Shown here piece by piece: positions 1 through 7,960 of a stretch of DNA of 37,757 nucleotides. The position numbers and the translations under genes were made by a program. The number at the start of each line of letters is the position of its first letter. The stretch's first letter is position 1. The DNA comes from Variovorax sp. KBW07 (GTDB taxonomy: Bacteria > Pseudomonadota > Gammaproteobacteria > Burkholderiales > Burkholderiaceae_C). Below the pieces are notes generated by a model, which was not told where the DNA came from, searched no databases, and worked only from the letters and a program-made list of their open reading frames with translations. Location of the stretch: NCBI RefSeq assembly GCF_003852515.1, contig NZ_QAJK01000028.1:1-37757 (forward strand), written 5' to 3'.

Positions 1-153
1 TGGTGTACCGCTGATCAACGACCACTCTGATGACGCTCACGCGGATGGTGTGCTCTGCGCAGCGAAATAAAGGAGGAGCGAAGCGGGGGACATTCGCGGA
101 GCAGAGCACACCGTCGGCGTGGGCGTCGCCCTGAATGACCCGAGCAGCAGCAG
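1..153. other. Left-edge intergenic stretch without a gene
   Basis: No convincing coding region is seen before the stop codon of the MscS-type gene at 154. The stretch holds one large imperfect hairpin (described separately at 47-112) and otherwise ordinary GC-rich sequence. The short reading frame across it has none of the codon bias of the surrounding genes. Confidence 0.6.
47..112. repeat. Long inverted repeat downstream of the MscS-type gene
   Basis: A perfect 12-bp inverted repeat, GGTGTGCTCTGC at 47-58 and GCAGAGCACACC at 101-112, encloses a 42-nt loop. The loop contains a second, inner 5-bp pairing, gcgaa at 62-66 with ttcgc at 93-97. It lies 42 bp past the stop of the minus-strand channel gene. 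It could serve as a 3'-end structure for that operon, but there is no U-tract after the stem on the minus strand. It may instead be a dispersed palindromic element of the genome; only a whole-genome comparison would tell. Confidence 0.6.
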
Positions 154-1236
154 CTACAGAACCGGCTGCGGCGGCTCCTGCCGACGTTCGTGCATGTTGT
201 CTCCGCTTTCGATCCGCATCTTCGGCAGGAACTGCGGATACTCGCGCTGCATGAAGTCGATCAGCCCTTCACGTACGGTACAGCGCAGGTCGAACGCCAG
301 CCCCGATGTGGCGGCCGTACAGAGCACGCGAACCTGCATCGTTCGCTCCGTTGCGTCGGTCACGCGCAGGTTGAAGAAGCGTCCGTCCCATTCGGGTGCG
401 GCCTTCACGATGCGTTCCACCTCTTCGCGCAGCGGCGCCAGCGGCATGCCGTAGTCGGCGTAGATGAAGACGGCCCCCAACAGTTGGGCCGAGTGGCGCG
501 TCCAGTTCTGGAACGGCTTCTCGATGAAGTACGTCAGCGGCAGGATCAGGCGGCGCTCGTCCCAGATTTTTATCACCACGAACGTGCCGGTGATCTCTTC
601 CACGCGGCCCCACTCGCCCTCGACCACCAGCACGTCGTCGATGCGGATCGGCTGCGCCAATGCGATCTGAAGGCCCGCGATCAGGTTGCTGAACACCGGC
701 TTGGCTGCAAGGCCGGCCACGATGCCGATGACACCGGCCGATGCCAACAGGCTGGCGCCGACCTGGCGCGCGCCCGGGAAAGTCATGAGCATCATCGCGC
801 CGCCGGCCACCAGCACCACCGTCATGGCGGTGCGCGCCAGCACGCGGGTTTGGGTGAGCACGCGGCGGGCCTGCAGGTTGTCGGCCACGTCCGACGGGTG
901 CTGCGCCAGCACGCCGTCGGCGAAGCCACTGATGGCCTTCACGGCGAGCCAGGTGGTGGCGCCGATGAGCAGCAGGCCGTTGATGTGGCGCACGCCGTTG
1001 ATGAAGCGCAGGTCGTCGGGGGCCGCCTGCCACACCAGCAGCAGCGCGACCAACGGGAGAACCAGCCGCGCCGCCGCGTTGCAGTTGACCACCATCGCAT
1101 GGATTGCCGGCGCGGGGCGGGTGACCCGCCTCAACACAAGGCCGCCGATGCGGTGGGCCAGAAGGGCCAGGGGAACTGCGATCAGGGCGGCAATCCAGGT
1201 GCCGAACCAGGGGTGGGCGAGTATCTCTTTGGTCAT
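154..1236 (-). CDS. MscS-family mechanosensitive ion channel
   Basis: Inner-membrane channel of the small-conductance mechanosensitive family, expected to open under membrane tension and release solutes on osmotic downshock. The 360-residue protein has hydrophobic segments near residues 12-32, 50-68, 80-100 and 130-150. A glycine/alanine-rich pore helix follows near 160-185 (ASAGVIGIVAGLAAKPVFSN), then the beta domain with the typical IRIDDVLVVEGEWGRVEEI stretch, and an alpha/beta C-terminal domain. I chose the ATG at 1236, not the in-frame TTG one codon earlier, because it overlaps the upstream stop in a TGATG arrangement. It is the last gene of a three-gene minus-strand operon after the suhB-like and FUSC genes. 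The tail is proline/glutamine-rich. Family assignment is firm; the exact gating role is not visible. Confidence 0.9.
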   Translation of the reverse strand: MTKEILAHPWFGTWIAALIAVPLALLAHRIGGLVLRRVTRPAPAIHAMVVNCNAAARLVLPLVALLLVWQAAPDDLRFINGVRHINGLLLIGATTWLAVKAISGFADGVLAQHPSDVADNLQARRVLTQTRVLARTAMTVVLVAGGAMMLMTFPGARQVGASLLASAGVIGIVAGLAAKPVFSNLIAGLQIALAQPIRIDDVLVVEGEWGRVEEITGTFVVIKIWDERRLILPLTYFIEKPFQNWTRHSAQLLGAVFIYADYGMPLAPLREEVERIVKAAPEWDGRFFNLRVTDATERTMQVRVLCTAATSGLAFDLRCTVREGLIDFMQREYPQFLPKMRIESGDNMHERRQEPPQPVL

Positions 1237-3491
1237 CAAATGGCGGGGGTCGCGGGCGGTGTTGTCTCGTTCAGAGGTTGAAGAATGCGCGCTGCGTCGT
1301 CGCGCAGCTGCGTGGCAAGGGCCGTCGCCAGGTCAAGCCGGCGCAGCAGCCAGGGGCTGATGTCGTTGTCGAACGGGTCGGGCAGGGGGATCGGGCCGCC
1401 GACGGCGGTGGAACCGGTGCTCTCGGGGTGAGAGGGGCCGGTGGTCGGCATAGTTCCGATGGCGGCTTCGATTCGTTGCGCGGTGCGGCTGATCGGGCCC
1501 TCGACCTCGCCGGGCGTGAGGCGGTCGCGCCGCAGCACCAGCATCGATTTCACGGCACTGAGCTGCGCGAGCAGCTGGTAGCTGTGGGCCTGCAGGTGTT
1601 CGAGCGGCTCCAGCGGCGGTTGCACCGCGCGCGGTTCGGACAGCGAACGCTGCGTGGCCTGCACCAGTGCCGAGAGGCTGTCGTAGGCCTCGCGGCGCGC
1701 AAGGCGCCATTCGAGCTCGGGGCTGCTGTCGATGGCCTGCAGCTGGCCCAGGCCGAGCGCCAGCCGCGCGTGGCGAGCCTGGGCGGTGAGCACGCGCGCC
1801 ACCAGCGCCGGAATCTGCGTGCGCTCCCACGAAGGCAGCACGTAGCAGAAGCCCCAGGCCAGCGCGGCACCGATGAGCGTGTCGGCAATGCGCTCGAACA
1901 GCGCGAAGATGGGCGCCACGCCCACGTTCAGCATGTGGGCCTGCACCAGGCCGAGCACGGTGGCGGCCACGGCGGTGATGAGGTAGCGCCGCACCGCGAA
2001 GCTGTGCGCAATGGCCTGCGTGACGGTAACGACCAGCAGCAGCATCAGCGCCGACGGATGGGCCGACAGCAGCCCCACCGCGAGCACGCAGCCCAGCAGC
2101 GTGCCTGCCACGCGGGCGTTGCGCCGCTCCAGCGTCTGCGACAGGCTGCCGCGCAGCACCACCACGATGGTCAGCAGGATCCAGTAGTCGTGCGAGCCCC
2201 AGGGCATCGACACCGCAATGGCATAGCCTGCCGCGATGGCCAGCGCCGCGCGAATGGCGTGGCGCAGCGGTGGTGCGTCCCAGCGCCACAGTGTGAGGAA
2301 GGGGCGCCACGACCAGTCGGTCGGGCTCACGAAGAGCTGCCAGTTGGCGCGCACCACGGCCAGGTTGGGCTCGGCGTCGCCGCGCGCCATGGCCGACAGG
2401 CGCAGCACCTCGTCGTTGATGTGGCCGATGCGGCTGGCCAGCCCGCGCGCCAGCATGGCGGCGGTCGGGCCGATGTGGCCGCCGCCACCGCCGGGGCTGT
2501 TCGCGCTGTCGTCGGACGACACATGAATGGCGGCCAGGCGCGGGCGCCGGTCGGGCACGATGGTGGGCGTGCGGCGCATGAGCAGCGCGTCGGCCAGCGC
2601 GATGGTTTCGTCGGCCAGTTCTTCGAGCACGCAGCGCATTTCGATCAGCGCTTCGGCGTGCGAAGGGTGCATGCGCAGCGTGTCGAGGTCGAGCTCGCTG
2701 GCGAGCAGCTGGTCGCGCATTTCGAGCACGATCACCAGCATGGCGGCCAGCCGCTGGCGGCGCGGTGTGCGCGGCGATTCGAGCACGATGTCGCGCGTGG
2801 CCTGCAGCTGGTCGGCCAGCGCGGCCTGCTCGCGCAGCAGTTGGCCCAGCACCGGGGCGGGCGTGTCGCGCACGTCGCGGGTTTCGTCCTGCGGCAGGAA
2901 CTGGCTGGCCTCGGTGCGCATCAGCGCGGCCAGCGAATACAGGACGTCGGCCACCGACTGGGTGCGAAAGCGCCCGTTCAGCACCAGGTTGGCGAGCGTG
3001 GCCCAGATCACGTAGAGGCCGGCGCCCAGGCCGAAATGCCAGGTGCGCTCGATGGCGTCGGCCATGTCGCGCGGCGCCTGCGTGGCCATCGAGAAGACCA
3101 TCGAGAACATCACCGCGATGGCGATCGGAATGCCGCGCTTGCCCCAGGCCATGCCGATGAAGGCGATGAAGGTGGCGGGCACCAGCAGCAGGCCCAGGCG
3201 GATGGGGGCGCTGTGCAGCATCTGCACGGCAAAGAAGAGCGGCAGGCCGATGAGCGGCGCCGGCAGCATCTGCAAGAACTTGCCGCGGCGCGGGCCGGGC
3301 AGGTCGGGCGGCGCGGTGACGATCACGCCGGTGGCCGCGGCGGAGGCGGCCAGGGTGCCCAGCCAGAGGTGGACCCCGCCCGAGATGAACAGGAGCCCCA
3401 GCGCGACGGTGAGCCCGCTCGCGACGTAGTGGCTCAGCGCAATGCGCAGAGCCGCGCGAACCCTGGCGGCGGCGCGGGGGCCCAGCACCAT
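1236..3491 (-). CDS. FUSC-family (YccS-like) inner-membrane protein
   Basis: Large membrane protein of the fusaric-acid-resistance-like (FUSC/YccS) class, 751 residues. It has the family's two-fold layout. A first block of membrane helices covers roughly residues 10-185, followed by a soluble helical region to about 395. A second membrane block, about 400-530, carries the conserved RRNARVAGTLLG motif, and a second soluble domain ends the protein. Related proteins act as aromatic-acid or drug efflux components, or have no known substrate, so a transport role is plausible but the substrate is unknown. A glycine run followed by HIGP lies in the central soluble part. The ATG at 3491 overlaps the suhB-like stop as TGATG; a GTG one codon upstream is the alternative. 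Its own stop overlaps the next ATG the same way, pointing to translational coupling. Confidence 0.85.
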   Translation of the reverse strand: MVLGPRAAARVRAALRIALSHYVASGLTVALGLLFISGGVHLWLGTLAASAAATGVIVTAPPDLPGPRRGKFLQMLPAPLIGLPLFFAVQMLHSAPIRLGLLLVPATFIAFIGMAWGKRGIPIAIAVMFSMVFSMATQAPRDMADAIERTWHFGLGAGLYVIWATLANLVLNGRFRTQSVADVLYSLAALMRTEASQFLPQDETRDVRDTPAPVLGQLLREQAALADQLQATRDIVLESPRTPRRQRLAAMLVIVLEMRDQLLASELDLDTLRMHPSHAEALIEMRCVLEELADETIALADALLMRRTPTIVPDRRPRLAAIHVSSDDSANSPGGGGGHIGPTAAMLARGLASRIGHINDEVLRLSAMARGDAEPNLAVVRANWQLFVSPTDWSWRPFLTLWRWDAPPLRHAIRAALAIAAGYAIAVSMPWGSHDYWILLTIVVVLRGSLSQTLERRNARVAGTLLGCVLAVGLLSAHPSALMLLLVVTVTQAIAHSFAVRRYLITAVAATVLGLVQAHMLNVGVAPIFALFERIADTLIGAALAWGFCYVLPSWERTQIPALVARVLTAQARHARLALGLGQLQAIDSSPELEWRLARREAYDSLSALVQATQRSLSEPRAVQPPLEPLEHLQAHSYQLLAQLSAVKSMLVLRRDRLTPGEVEGPISRTAQRIEAAIGTMPTTGPSHPESTGSTAVGGPIPLPDPFDNDISPWLLRRLDLATALATQLRDDAARILQPLNETTPPATPAI

Positions 3492-4567
3492 CACTTGGCG
3501 GAAGCGTCGCCCTCTGCGGGGCCGGCCGTGCCAGGTGCGCCAGTTGCGCTAGGCGCATCGCGGCGGATGCGCGTGAGCTTGCGCGGGGCAGCGGGTGCCG
3601 CCGCCACCGCGGGCTTTTCGCCTTCGGTGGTTTCGTCCGCGAAATCGACCACGGTGCTGCGGGCGTACAGGTCGACCGAAGCGTCGTCGGGGTTCGACTT
3701 GGTCGAGGCCGACACGGCGCGCACGCGGTCGCTGGCGCGCAGCTTGTCGTCCACATTCGCGAACTTCGAGTACTTGGCGAGCAGCGGCACCAACTGGCCG
3801 TAGACGCGCGGGGCGGCGGCCAGGCATTCGCGCTGCTCGAGGAAGTCGGGCTCGCCGGTGAAGTTGCCGATCAGGCCACCGGCCTCGGTGACCAGCAGCG
3901 AGCCGGCGGCCACGTCCCAGGGGTTCAGGCCGGTTTCGAAGAAGCCGTCGGTGAAGCCGGCGGCCACGTAGGCCAGGTCGAGGGCAGCGGCGCCGGGGCG
4001 GCGCAGGCCGGCCATGCGGGGCATCATGTCCGACATGATGGCCAGGTACTGCTTGAAGTTGTCGCCGGTGCGGAACGGGAAGCCCGTGGAAATGAGGCAC
4101 TCGCTGAGCTTGATGCGCTTGGACACGCGGATGCGGCGCTCGTTCATGTAGGCGCCGCGGCCCTTGGTGGCGGTGAACAGGTCGTTGCGGCTCGGGTCGT
4201 AGATGACCGCCTGCTCGATCTTGCCGCGCACCGACAGCGCGATCGACACGCAATAGACCGGGAAGCCGTGGATGAAATTGGTGGTGCCGTCGAGCGGATC
4301 GATGATCCAGACGAATTCAGAGTCCCTGGCGCCGTATTCGGTGCCCGATTCTTCGGCCAGGATGCCGTGCCCCGGGTATGCGCCAAGCAGCGTTTCGATG
4401 ATGACCTTCTCGCTGGCGTGATCGACTTCGGTAACGAAGTCGTTGACCTGCTTTTGCGAGATGCGCACGGCCTCGACGTCGAGGGCGGCGCGATTGATGA
4501 TGGCGCCGGCGGCGCGTGCGGCCTTGACGGCCACGTTGAGCATGGGATGCAGGTTGGGGGACGACAT
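3491..4567 (-). CDS. suhB: Inositol monophosphatase family protein (SuhB-like) with C-terminal extension
   Basis: Mg-dependent phosphatase of the inositol monophosphatase family. The E. coli SuhB homologue also works in rRNA transcription antitermination. The metal-binding set is intact: EESG near residue 72, IDPLDGTTN near 88-96, and NPWDVAAG near 217. The first 265 or so residues match the usual family length. About 90 extra residues follow, low in complexity and rich in Ala, Pro, Thr and Arg, ending [11 protein letters not shown] chose the ATG at 4567 ([10 protein letters not shown]); 34 further in-frame codons upstream run through the likely promoter and do not look coding. It heads the operon with FUSC and MscS genes and is divergent from trmJ, a common Burkholderiales arrangement. 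Family is firm; the tail's role is unknown. Confidence 0.92.
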   Translation of the reverse strand: MSSPNLHPMLNVAVKAARAAGAIINRAALDVEAVRISQKQVNDFVTEVDHASEKVIIETLLGAYPGHGILAEESGTEYGARDSEFVWIIDPLDGTTNFIHGFPVYCVSIALSVRGKIEQAVIYDPSRNDLFTATKGRGAYMNERRIRVSKRIKLSECLISTGFPFRTGDNFKQYLAIMSDMMPRMAGLRRPGAAALDLAYVAAGFTDGFFETGLNPWDVAAGSLLVTEAGGLIGNFTGEPDFLEQRECLAAAPRVYGQLVPLLAKYSKFANVDDKLRASDRVRAVSASTKSNPDDASVDLYARSTVVDFADETTEGEKPAVAAAPAAPRKLTRIRRDAPSATGAPGTAGPAEGDASAK

Positions 4568-4667
4568 TCTGGATTGTGAGAAGAACGGTGGGAGTGGTCC
4601 CCGAGAATTCGATACTTGCGATCTTGGTGACCCTGCGGCCCGGCGATGCGGGCGGCGAGAATCGGGC

Positions 4668-4696
4668 ATTTTACCGGCTCCGCCCGTTTGTGTCTC
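4668..4696 (-). promoter_or_regulatory. Candidate sigma70 promoter for the suhB operon
   Basis: On the minus strand GAGACA (4696-4691) and TAAAAT (4673-4668) are separated by exactly 17 bp, matching -35 at four of six and -10 at five of six positions. The start point would lie near 4661, giving a leader of about 90 nt before the suhB ATG. The element overlaps the region just upstream of the divergent trmJ start. Confidence 0.5.
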
Positions 4697-4707
4697 CCCA
4701 CCCCGCC

Positions 4708-5448
4708 ATGCGCACCCGATTCATCCTGATCCAGACCAGCCACGCCGGCAATGTGGGCGCCGCCGCCCGCGCCATGAAAACCATGGGTTTCGACGACCTC
4801 GTGCTGGTCACGCCCCGCTGGGCCAACGTGCTGCGGCGCGAGGAAACCATCCAGCGCGCGAGCGGTGCCCTCGACGTGCTGACCAACGCCCGCATCGTCG
4901 AAACGCTCGACGAAGCGCTCGACGGCGTGACCCATCTTTGCGCCACCGCGATGATTCCGCGCGACTTCGGCCCGCCGACCCGTACGCCCCGCGAGCACCT
5001 CGAACCCCTGGCAAAGCAGGGCGACCAGCACGTCGCCTTCCTGTTCGGCTCCGAGCGTTTCGGTATGCGAAACGAAGACGTCTACCGCTGCAACGTGGCG
5101 CTGACCATTCCCACCGACCCGAAATTCGGCTCGCTGAACCTGGGCGCGGCCATCCAGGTGGTGGCCTACGAATGGCGGCTGGCGCTGGGCGGCTACGGGG
5201 TGCGCGAGGCCGTTGCCGCGGTGCAGGCGGCCGATGCCCAGGCCGTGGCCGGCATGCTCGACCACTGGGAGCGTTCGCTGGTGGACATCGGTTTTCTCGA
5301 CCCGGCGGCGCCCAAGAAGCTGATGCCCCGGCTGCAGCAGCTTTTCAACCGCGCCCAGCCCACGCCGGAAGAAATCCATATCCTGCGCGGCATCGCCAAG
5401 GCCATGACCGACGCCACCCGGCCGCCCCGCACGCCCCGGGATTCGTAA
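4708..5448 (+). CDS. trmJ: tRNA (cytidine/uridine-2'-O-)-methyltransferase TrmJ
   Basis: SPOUT-class RNA methyltransferase expected to 2'-O-methylate position 32 of several tRNAs using S-adenosylmethionine. The 246-residue length fits TrmJ. The N-terminal motif [19 protein letters not shown] and the C-terminal knot motifs LFGSERFGM and [15 protein letters not shown] (the cofactor-binding trefoil loop) are all present. I chose the ATG at 4708, where family similarity begins (MRTRFILIQ). The upstream in-frame codons overlap the suhB promoter region. It is divergent from suhB and 78 bp upstream of cysE. Relatives such as TrmL are shorter and act alone, so TrmJ is the better call, though the exact tRNA substrates cannot be read from sequence. 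Confidence 0.9.
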   Translation: MRTRFILIQTSHAGNVGAAARAMKTMGFDDLVLVTPRWANVLRREETIQRASGALDVLTNARIVETLDEALDGVTHLCATAMIPRDFGPPTRTPREHLEPLAKQGDQHVAFLFGSERFGMRNEDVYRCNVALTIPTDPKFGSLNLGAAIQVVAYEWRLALGGYGVREAVAAVQAADAQAVAGMLDHWERSLVDIGFLDPAAPKKLMPRLQQLFNRAQPTPEEIHILRGIAKAMTDATRPPRTPRDS

Positions 5449-5474
5449 AACCCCATCGTCCGTACGCGATGACA

Positions 5475-5507
5475 GCGGGCCTTAGACTGCCCGCCCCATA
5501 TCGATAT
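5475..5507 (+). promoter_or_regulatory. Short dyads in the trmJ-cysE gap
   Basis: A 6-bp inverted repeat gcgggc/gcccgc (5475-5480 and 5489-5494, loop cttagact) is followed at 5498-5507 by the perfect 10-bp palindrome ATATCGATAT, 19 bp before the cysE start codon. The AT-rich palindrome stands out in this GC-rich sequence and could be part of a promoter or a regulator site for cysE. No U-tract follows the GC hairpin, so a terminator is unlikely. Confidence 0.3.
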
Positions 5508-5526
5508 AACGACAAAAAAGGCAGCG

Positions 5527-6303
5527 ATGTTCTCTCGCCTGCGCGCCGACATCCGGTGCATCCTCGAACGCGATCCCGCCGCCCGCAGCGCCTGGGAAGT
5601 GATCACGGTCTACCCCGGCTTCCATGCCGTGGTGCTGCACCGCTGGGCGCATGCCTGTTGGACGCACGGTTTCAAGTGGCCGGCCCGCTTCATCGCGCAC
5701 TGGGCGCGCTGGATGACGGGCATCGAGATCCACCCGGCGGCCAAGATCGGCCAGCAGGTGTTCTTCGATCACGCCATGGGCGTGGTGGTCGGCGAAACCG
5801 CGGAAATCGGCGATGGCTGCACCATCTACCAGGGCGTGACGCTGGGCGGTACCTCGCTCTACAAGGGCGCCAAGCGGCACCCGACGCTGGGCCGCAACGT
5901 GGTGGTGAGCGCGGGGGCCAAGGTGCTGGGCGGTTTCGTGGTGGGCGACGGCGCCAAGATCGGCAGCAACGCCGTGGTCATCAAGCCGGTGCCGGCGGGC
6001 GCGACGGCGGTGGGCATTCCGGCGCGCATCATCCCGTCGAAGACGGACGAAAGCGCCGACGTGGCCGCGCCGCAGAAGTTTTCCGCCTACGGCATCACGC
6101 AGGAAGACGACCCGCTGAGCCAGGCGATGCGCGGGCTGATCGACAACGCATCGAGCCAGGAGCACCAGATCGCGCTGCTGTGGCAGGCCATCGAGAAGCT
6201 GTCGGCGCAACCGGGCACCAAGGACTGCGTGCCCGCCGATGCGGCGCGCGACGAGTGCTTCGAGGCCGAGAAGCTCACGCAGCTGGTCGGCAGCGGCAAG
6301 TAG
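5527..6303 (+). CDS. cysE: Serine O-acetyltransferase
   Basis: Catalyses acetyl transfer from acetyl-CoA to L-serine, giving O-acetylserine, the first committed step of cysteine synthesis in the cytosol. The 258-residue protein has a helical N-terminal region ([20 protein letters not shown]) and then a left-handed beta-helix of hexapeptide repeats from about residue 70 to 170. The catalytic Asp-His pair is in FFDHAMG near residue 81, followed by [20 protein letters not shown] and the KRHPTLG loop carrying the second histidine. The C-terminal 70 residues are a variable helical tail, longer than in minimal CysE. It follows trmJ by 78 bp. The enzyme is classically feedback-inhibited by cysteine through its C-terminus. 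It is of interest that the same window carries a cysteine-tRNA ligase with an apparent cysteine-sensing leader. Confidence 0.93.
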   Translation: MFSRLRADIRCILERDPAARSAWEVITVYPGFHAVVLHRWAHACWTHGFKWPARFIAHWARWMTGIEIHPAAKIGQQVFFDHAMGVVVGETAEIGDGCTIYQGVTLGGTSLYKGAKRHPTLGRNVVVSAGAKVLGGFVVGDGAKIGSNAVVIKPVPAGATAVGIPARIIPSKTDESADVAAPQKFSAYGITQEDDPLSQAMRGLIDNASSQEHQIALLWQAIEKLSAQPGTKDCVPADAARDECFEAEKLTQLVGSGK

Positions 6304-6325
6304 GCGGCGGCGCGCCAGCCGCTCG

Positions 6326-7834
6326 TCACTGCCCGCGAATGCACGCCAGCAGCACGCGAAACGCCGGCTCGATCTGCGCCTCTTCCACGCAGGCGAACCC
6401 CAGCAGCAACCCACGCTGCGCACCCCCGCGCCGGTAGTAGCGCGACAGCGGCCGCGTGAGCACGCCGCGCGCCTGTGCGGCCTTGGCGATGGCCACGTCG
6501 TCGCTGCCTTCCGGCAGGCGCAGCACCAGGTGCAGCCCGGCGTTGCTGGCCTGCGGATGCAGGTAGCCGGGGCCGAGGTGCTCGGTGATGAGCCCCGCCA
6601 GCAGAGTCCGCCGCCGCGCGTACAGCACCCGCATGCGACGGATGTGCGCCGCGTAGTGGCCCTGTTCGATCAGCTCCGCCAACGCCAGCTGCGTGATGGC
6701 GTGCCCCTCGCGGTACAGGTCCGCATGCGCGGTGCGAAAGTGCCCGGCCAGTGCGCGCGGCAGCACCATGTAGCCCACCCGCAACCCGGGGAACAACGTC
6801 TTGCTGAAGGTGCCGATGTAGATCACCGGGCTGTCCGCCTCCAGCCCCTGCATGGCGGGAATGGGGCGGCCGGCAAAGCGGAACTCGCTGTCGTAGTCGT
6901 CTTCCACGATCCAGCCGCCCGAGGCGCGGGCAAGGTCCAGCAGTTCGCGCCGCCGCGCCAGGCTCATGACCGAGCCCAGCGGGTACTGGTGCGAAGGCGT
7001 CACGAAGATCAGGCGCGGCGGCGTGCTGCTGCGCGGCCAGCCGCTGCCCGGTCCTTCGGCCTGGCCATCGGAGGAAGAGGAAGAGGAGGGCCCCACCCGC
7101 AGCGGCAGCACGCGCGCCGCGCTCATCTGCAGCACCTTGTGAAAGCCCCAGTAGCCCGGCTCCTCGACCCACACAGTGTCTTGCGGGTCGACCAGCATGC
7201 GCAGCGACAGGTCGATGGCCTGGTGCACGCCTTCGGTCACCAGCACCTGGTCGGCGTCGCAGCGCACCGCGCGGGCCACGCGCAGGTGCTCGGCGATGGC
7301 GGCGCGCAGCGCGGGGTGGCCGCCGCCGTGCGAGTAGGTCAGCAGCTCGGGCGTCGGTGCGCGCCACAGCCGCGAGAGGATGCGGCCGAAGGTGCGGTGC
7401 GGAAACTGTGTCACGTCCGGCACGCCGGGCATGAAGGCGCCCCATTGCTGCGGCGCGGCCGAGGCATCGGCCACCAGCGCCTGCGCGCGTTTGGCCAGCC
7501 GCACCGCGCCGGGCGCGCCCGTGTCCGCCGTGCGCGGGCGGCCCCGCTCGGCGCTGAGCTGGCTTTCGGGCGTGGTCTCGGCCACGAAGGTGCCGCTGCC
7601 CACGCGCGAGTGCACGTAGCCCTCGGCCTGCAGCTGGGCGTAGGCGTGCAGCACGGTGTTGCGCGACATGCCGGTCTCGCGCGCCAGGTCGCGTGACGCG
7701 GGCAGCGCGCTCGAGGGCGGCAGGCTGCCGTCGAGGATGGCGCCGCGCAGGCAGTCGTAGAGCTGCCGGTTGAGCGCCGCGCCGGCTTCGGGCGTCAGCC
7801 GCTGCAGCACCAGGTCCGCACAGATGGATTTCAT
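6326..7834 (-). CDS. MocR/GabR-type regulator (GntR HTH fused to aminotransferase-like domain)
   Basis: PLP-binding transcription factor, 502 residues. The N-terminal winged-helix GntR domain spans about residues 10-75 (LYDCLRGAILDGSLP, LPASRDLARETGMSRNTV). A short linker joins it to a fold-type-I aminotransferase-like domain with GYWGFHKV, IVEDDYDSEFR and the PLP-lysine region IYIGTFSKTLFPGLRVGYM. Proteins of this class sense amino-acid or PLP ligands; GabR activates GABA catabolism. Divergence from gabT-gabD makes a GabR-like role likely. I chose the ATG at 7834 (MKSICADL), which begins the conserved domain; 23 upstream in-frame codons cross the operator region. A serine run (five consecutive Ser near residue 252) is encoded by a purine-rich simple repeat and may vary between strains. 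Confidence 0.9.
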   Translation of the reverse strand: MKSICADLVLQRLTPEAGAALNRQLYDCLRGAILDGSLPPSSALPASRDLARETGMSRNTVLHAYAQLQAEGYVHSRVGSGTFVAETTPESQLSAERGRPRTADTGAPGAVRLAKRAQALVADASAAPQQWGAFMPGVPDVTQFPHRTFGRILSRLWRAPTPELLTYSHGGGHPALRAAIAEHLRVARAVRCDADQVLVTEGVHQAIDLSLRMLVDPQDTVWVEEPGYWGFHKVLQMSAARVLPLRVGPSSSSSSDGQAEGPGSGWPRSSTPPRLIFVTPSHQYPLGSVMSLARRRELLDLARASGGWIVEDDYDSEFRFAGRPIPAMQGLEADSPVIYIGTFSKTLFPGLRVGYMVLPRALAGHFRTAHADLYREGHAITQLALAELIEQGHYAAHIRRMRVLYARRRTLLAGLITEHLGPGYLHPQASNAGLHLVLRLPEGSDDVAIAKAAQARGVLTRPLSRYYRRGGAQRGLLLGFACVEEAQIEPAFRVLLACIRGQ

Positions 7835-7842
7835 GGTTGGCT

Positions 7843-7893
7843 GATTGGACCCATGTTGTTTGAATGAATTGGATCTTTTTAATAGGTCCAATC
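7843..7893. promoter_or_regulatory. Three-box operator between the MocR-type regulator gene and gabT
   Basis: Box 1 GATTGGACC (7843-7851) and box 3 GGTCCAATC (7885-7893) are perfect 9-bp inverted copies. Box 2 AATTGGATC (7867-7875) is a two-mismatch direct copy of box 1 starting 24 bp further along. Repeated boxes of this sort between divergent genes are typical of MocR/GabR-family binding regions. The box positions are directly seen; that the neighbouring regulator binds them is inferred. Confidence 0.6.
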
Positions 7894-7960
7894 GCGTATT
7901 CAATCAGAACTCCCGATTCGCTTCCATCCCTGTCTTCGCCCACCGGATCCACACCGACAC

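Noticed and set aside
1278-3803. Very long plus-strand open frame antisense to the FUSC gene
   Set aside because: It is a Gln/Arg/His-rich shadow produced by the GC-rich codon pattern of the real gene on the other strand; the FUSC frame has clear membrane helices and family motifs.
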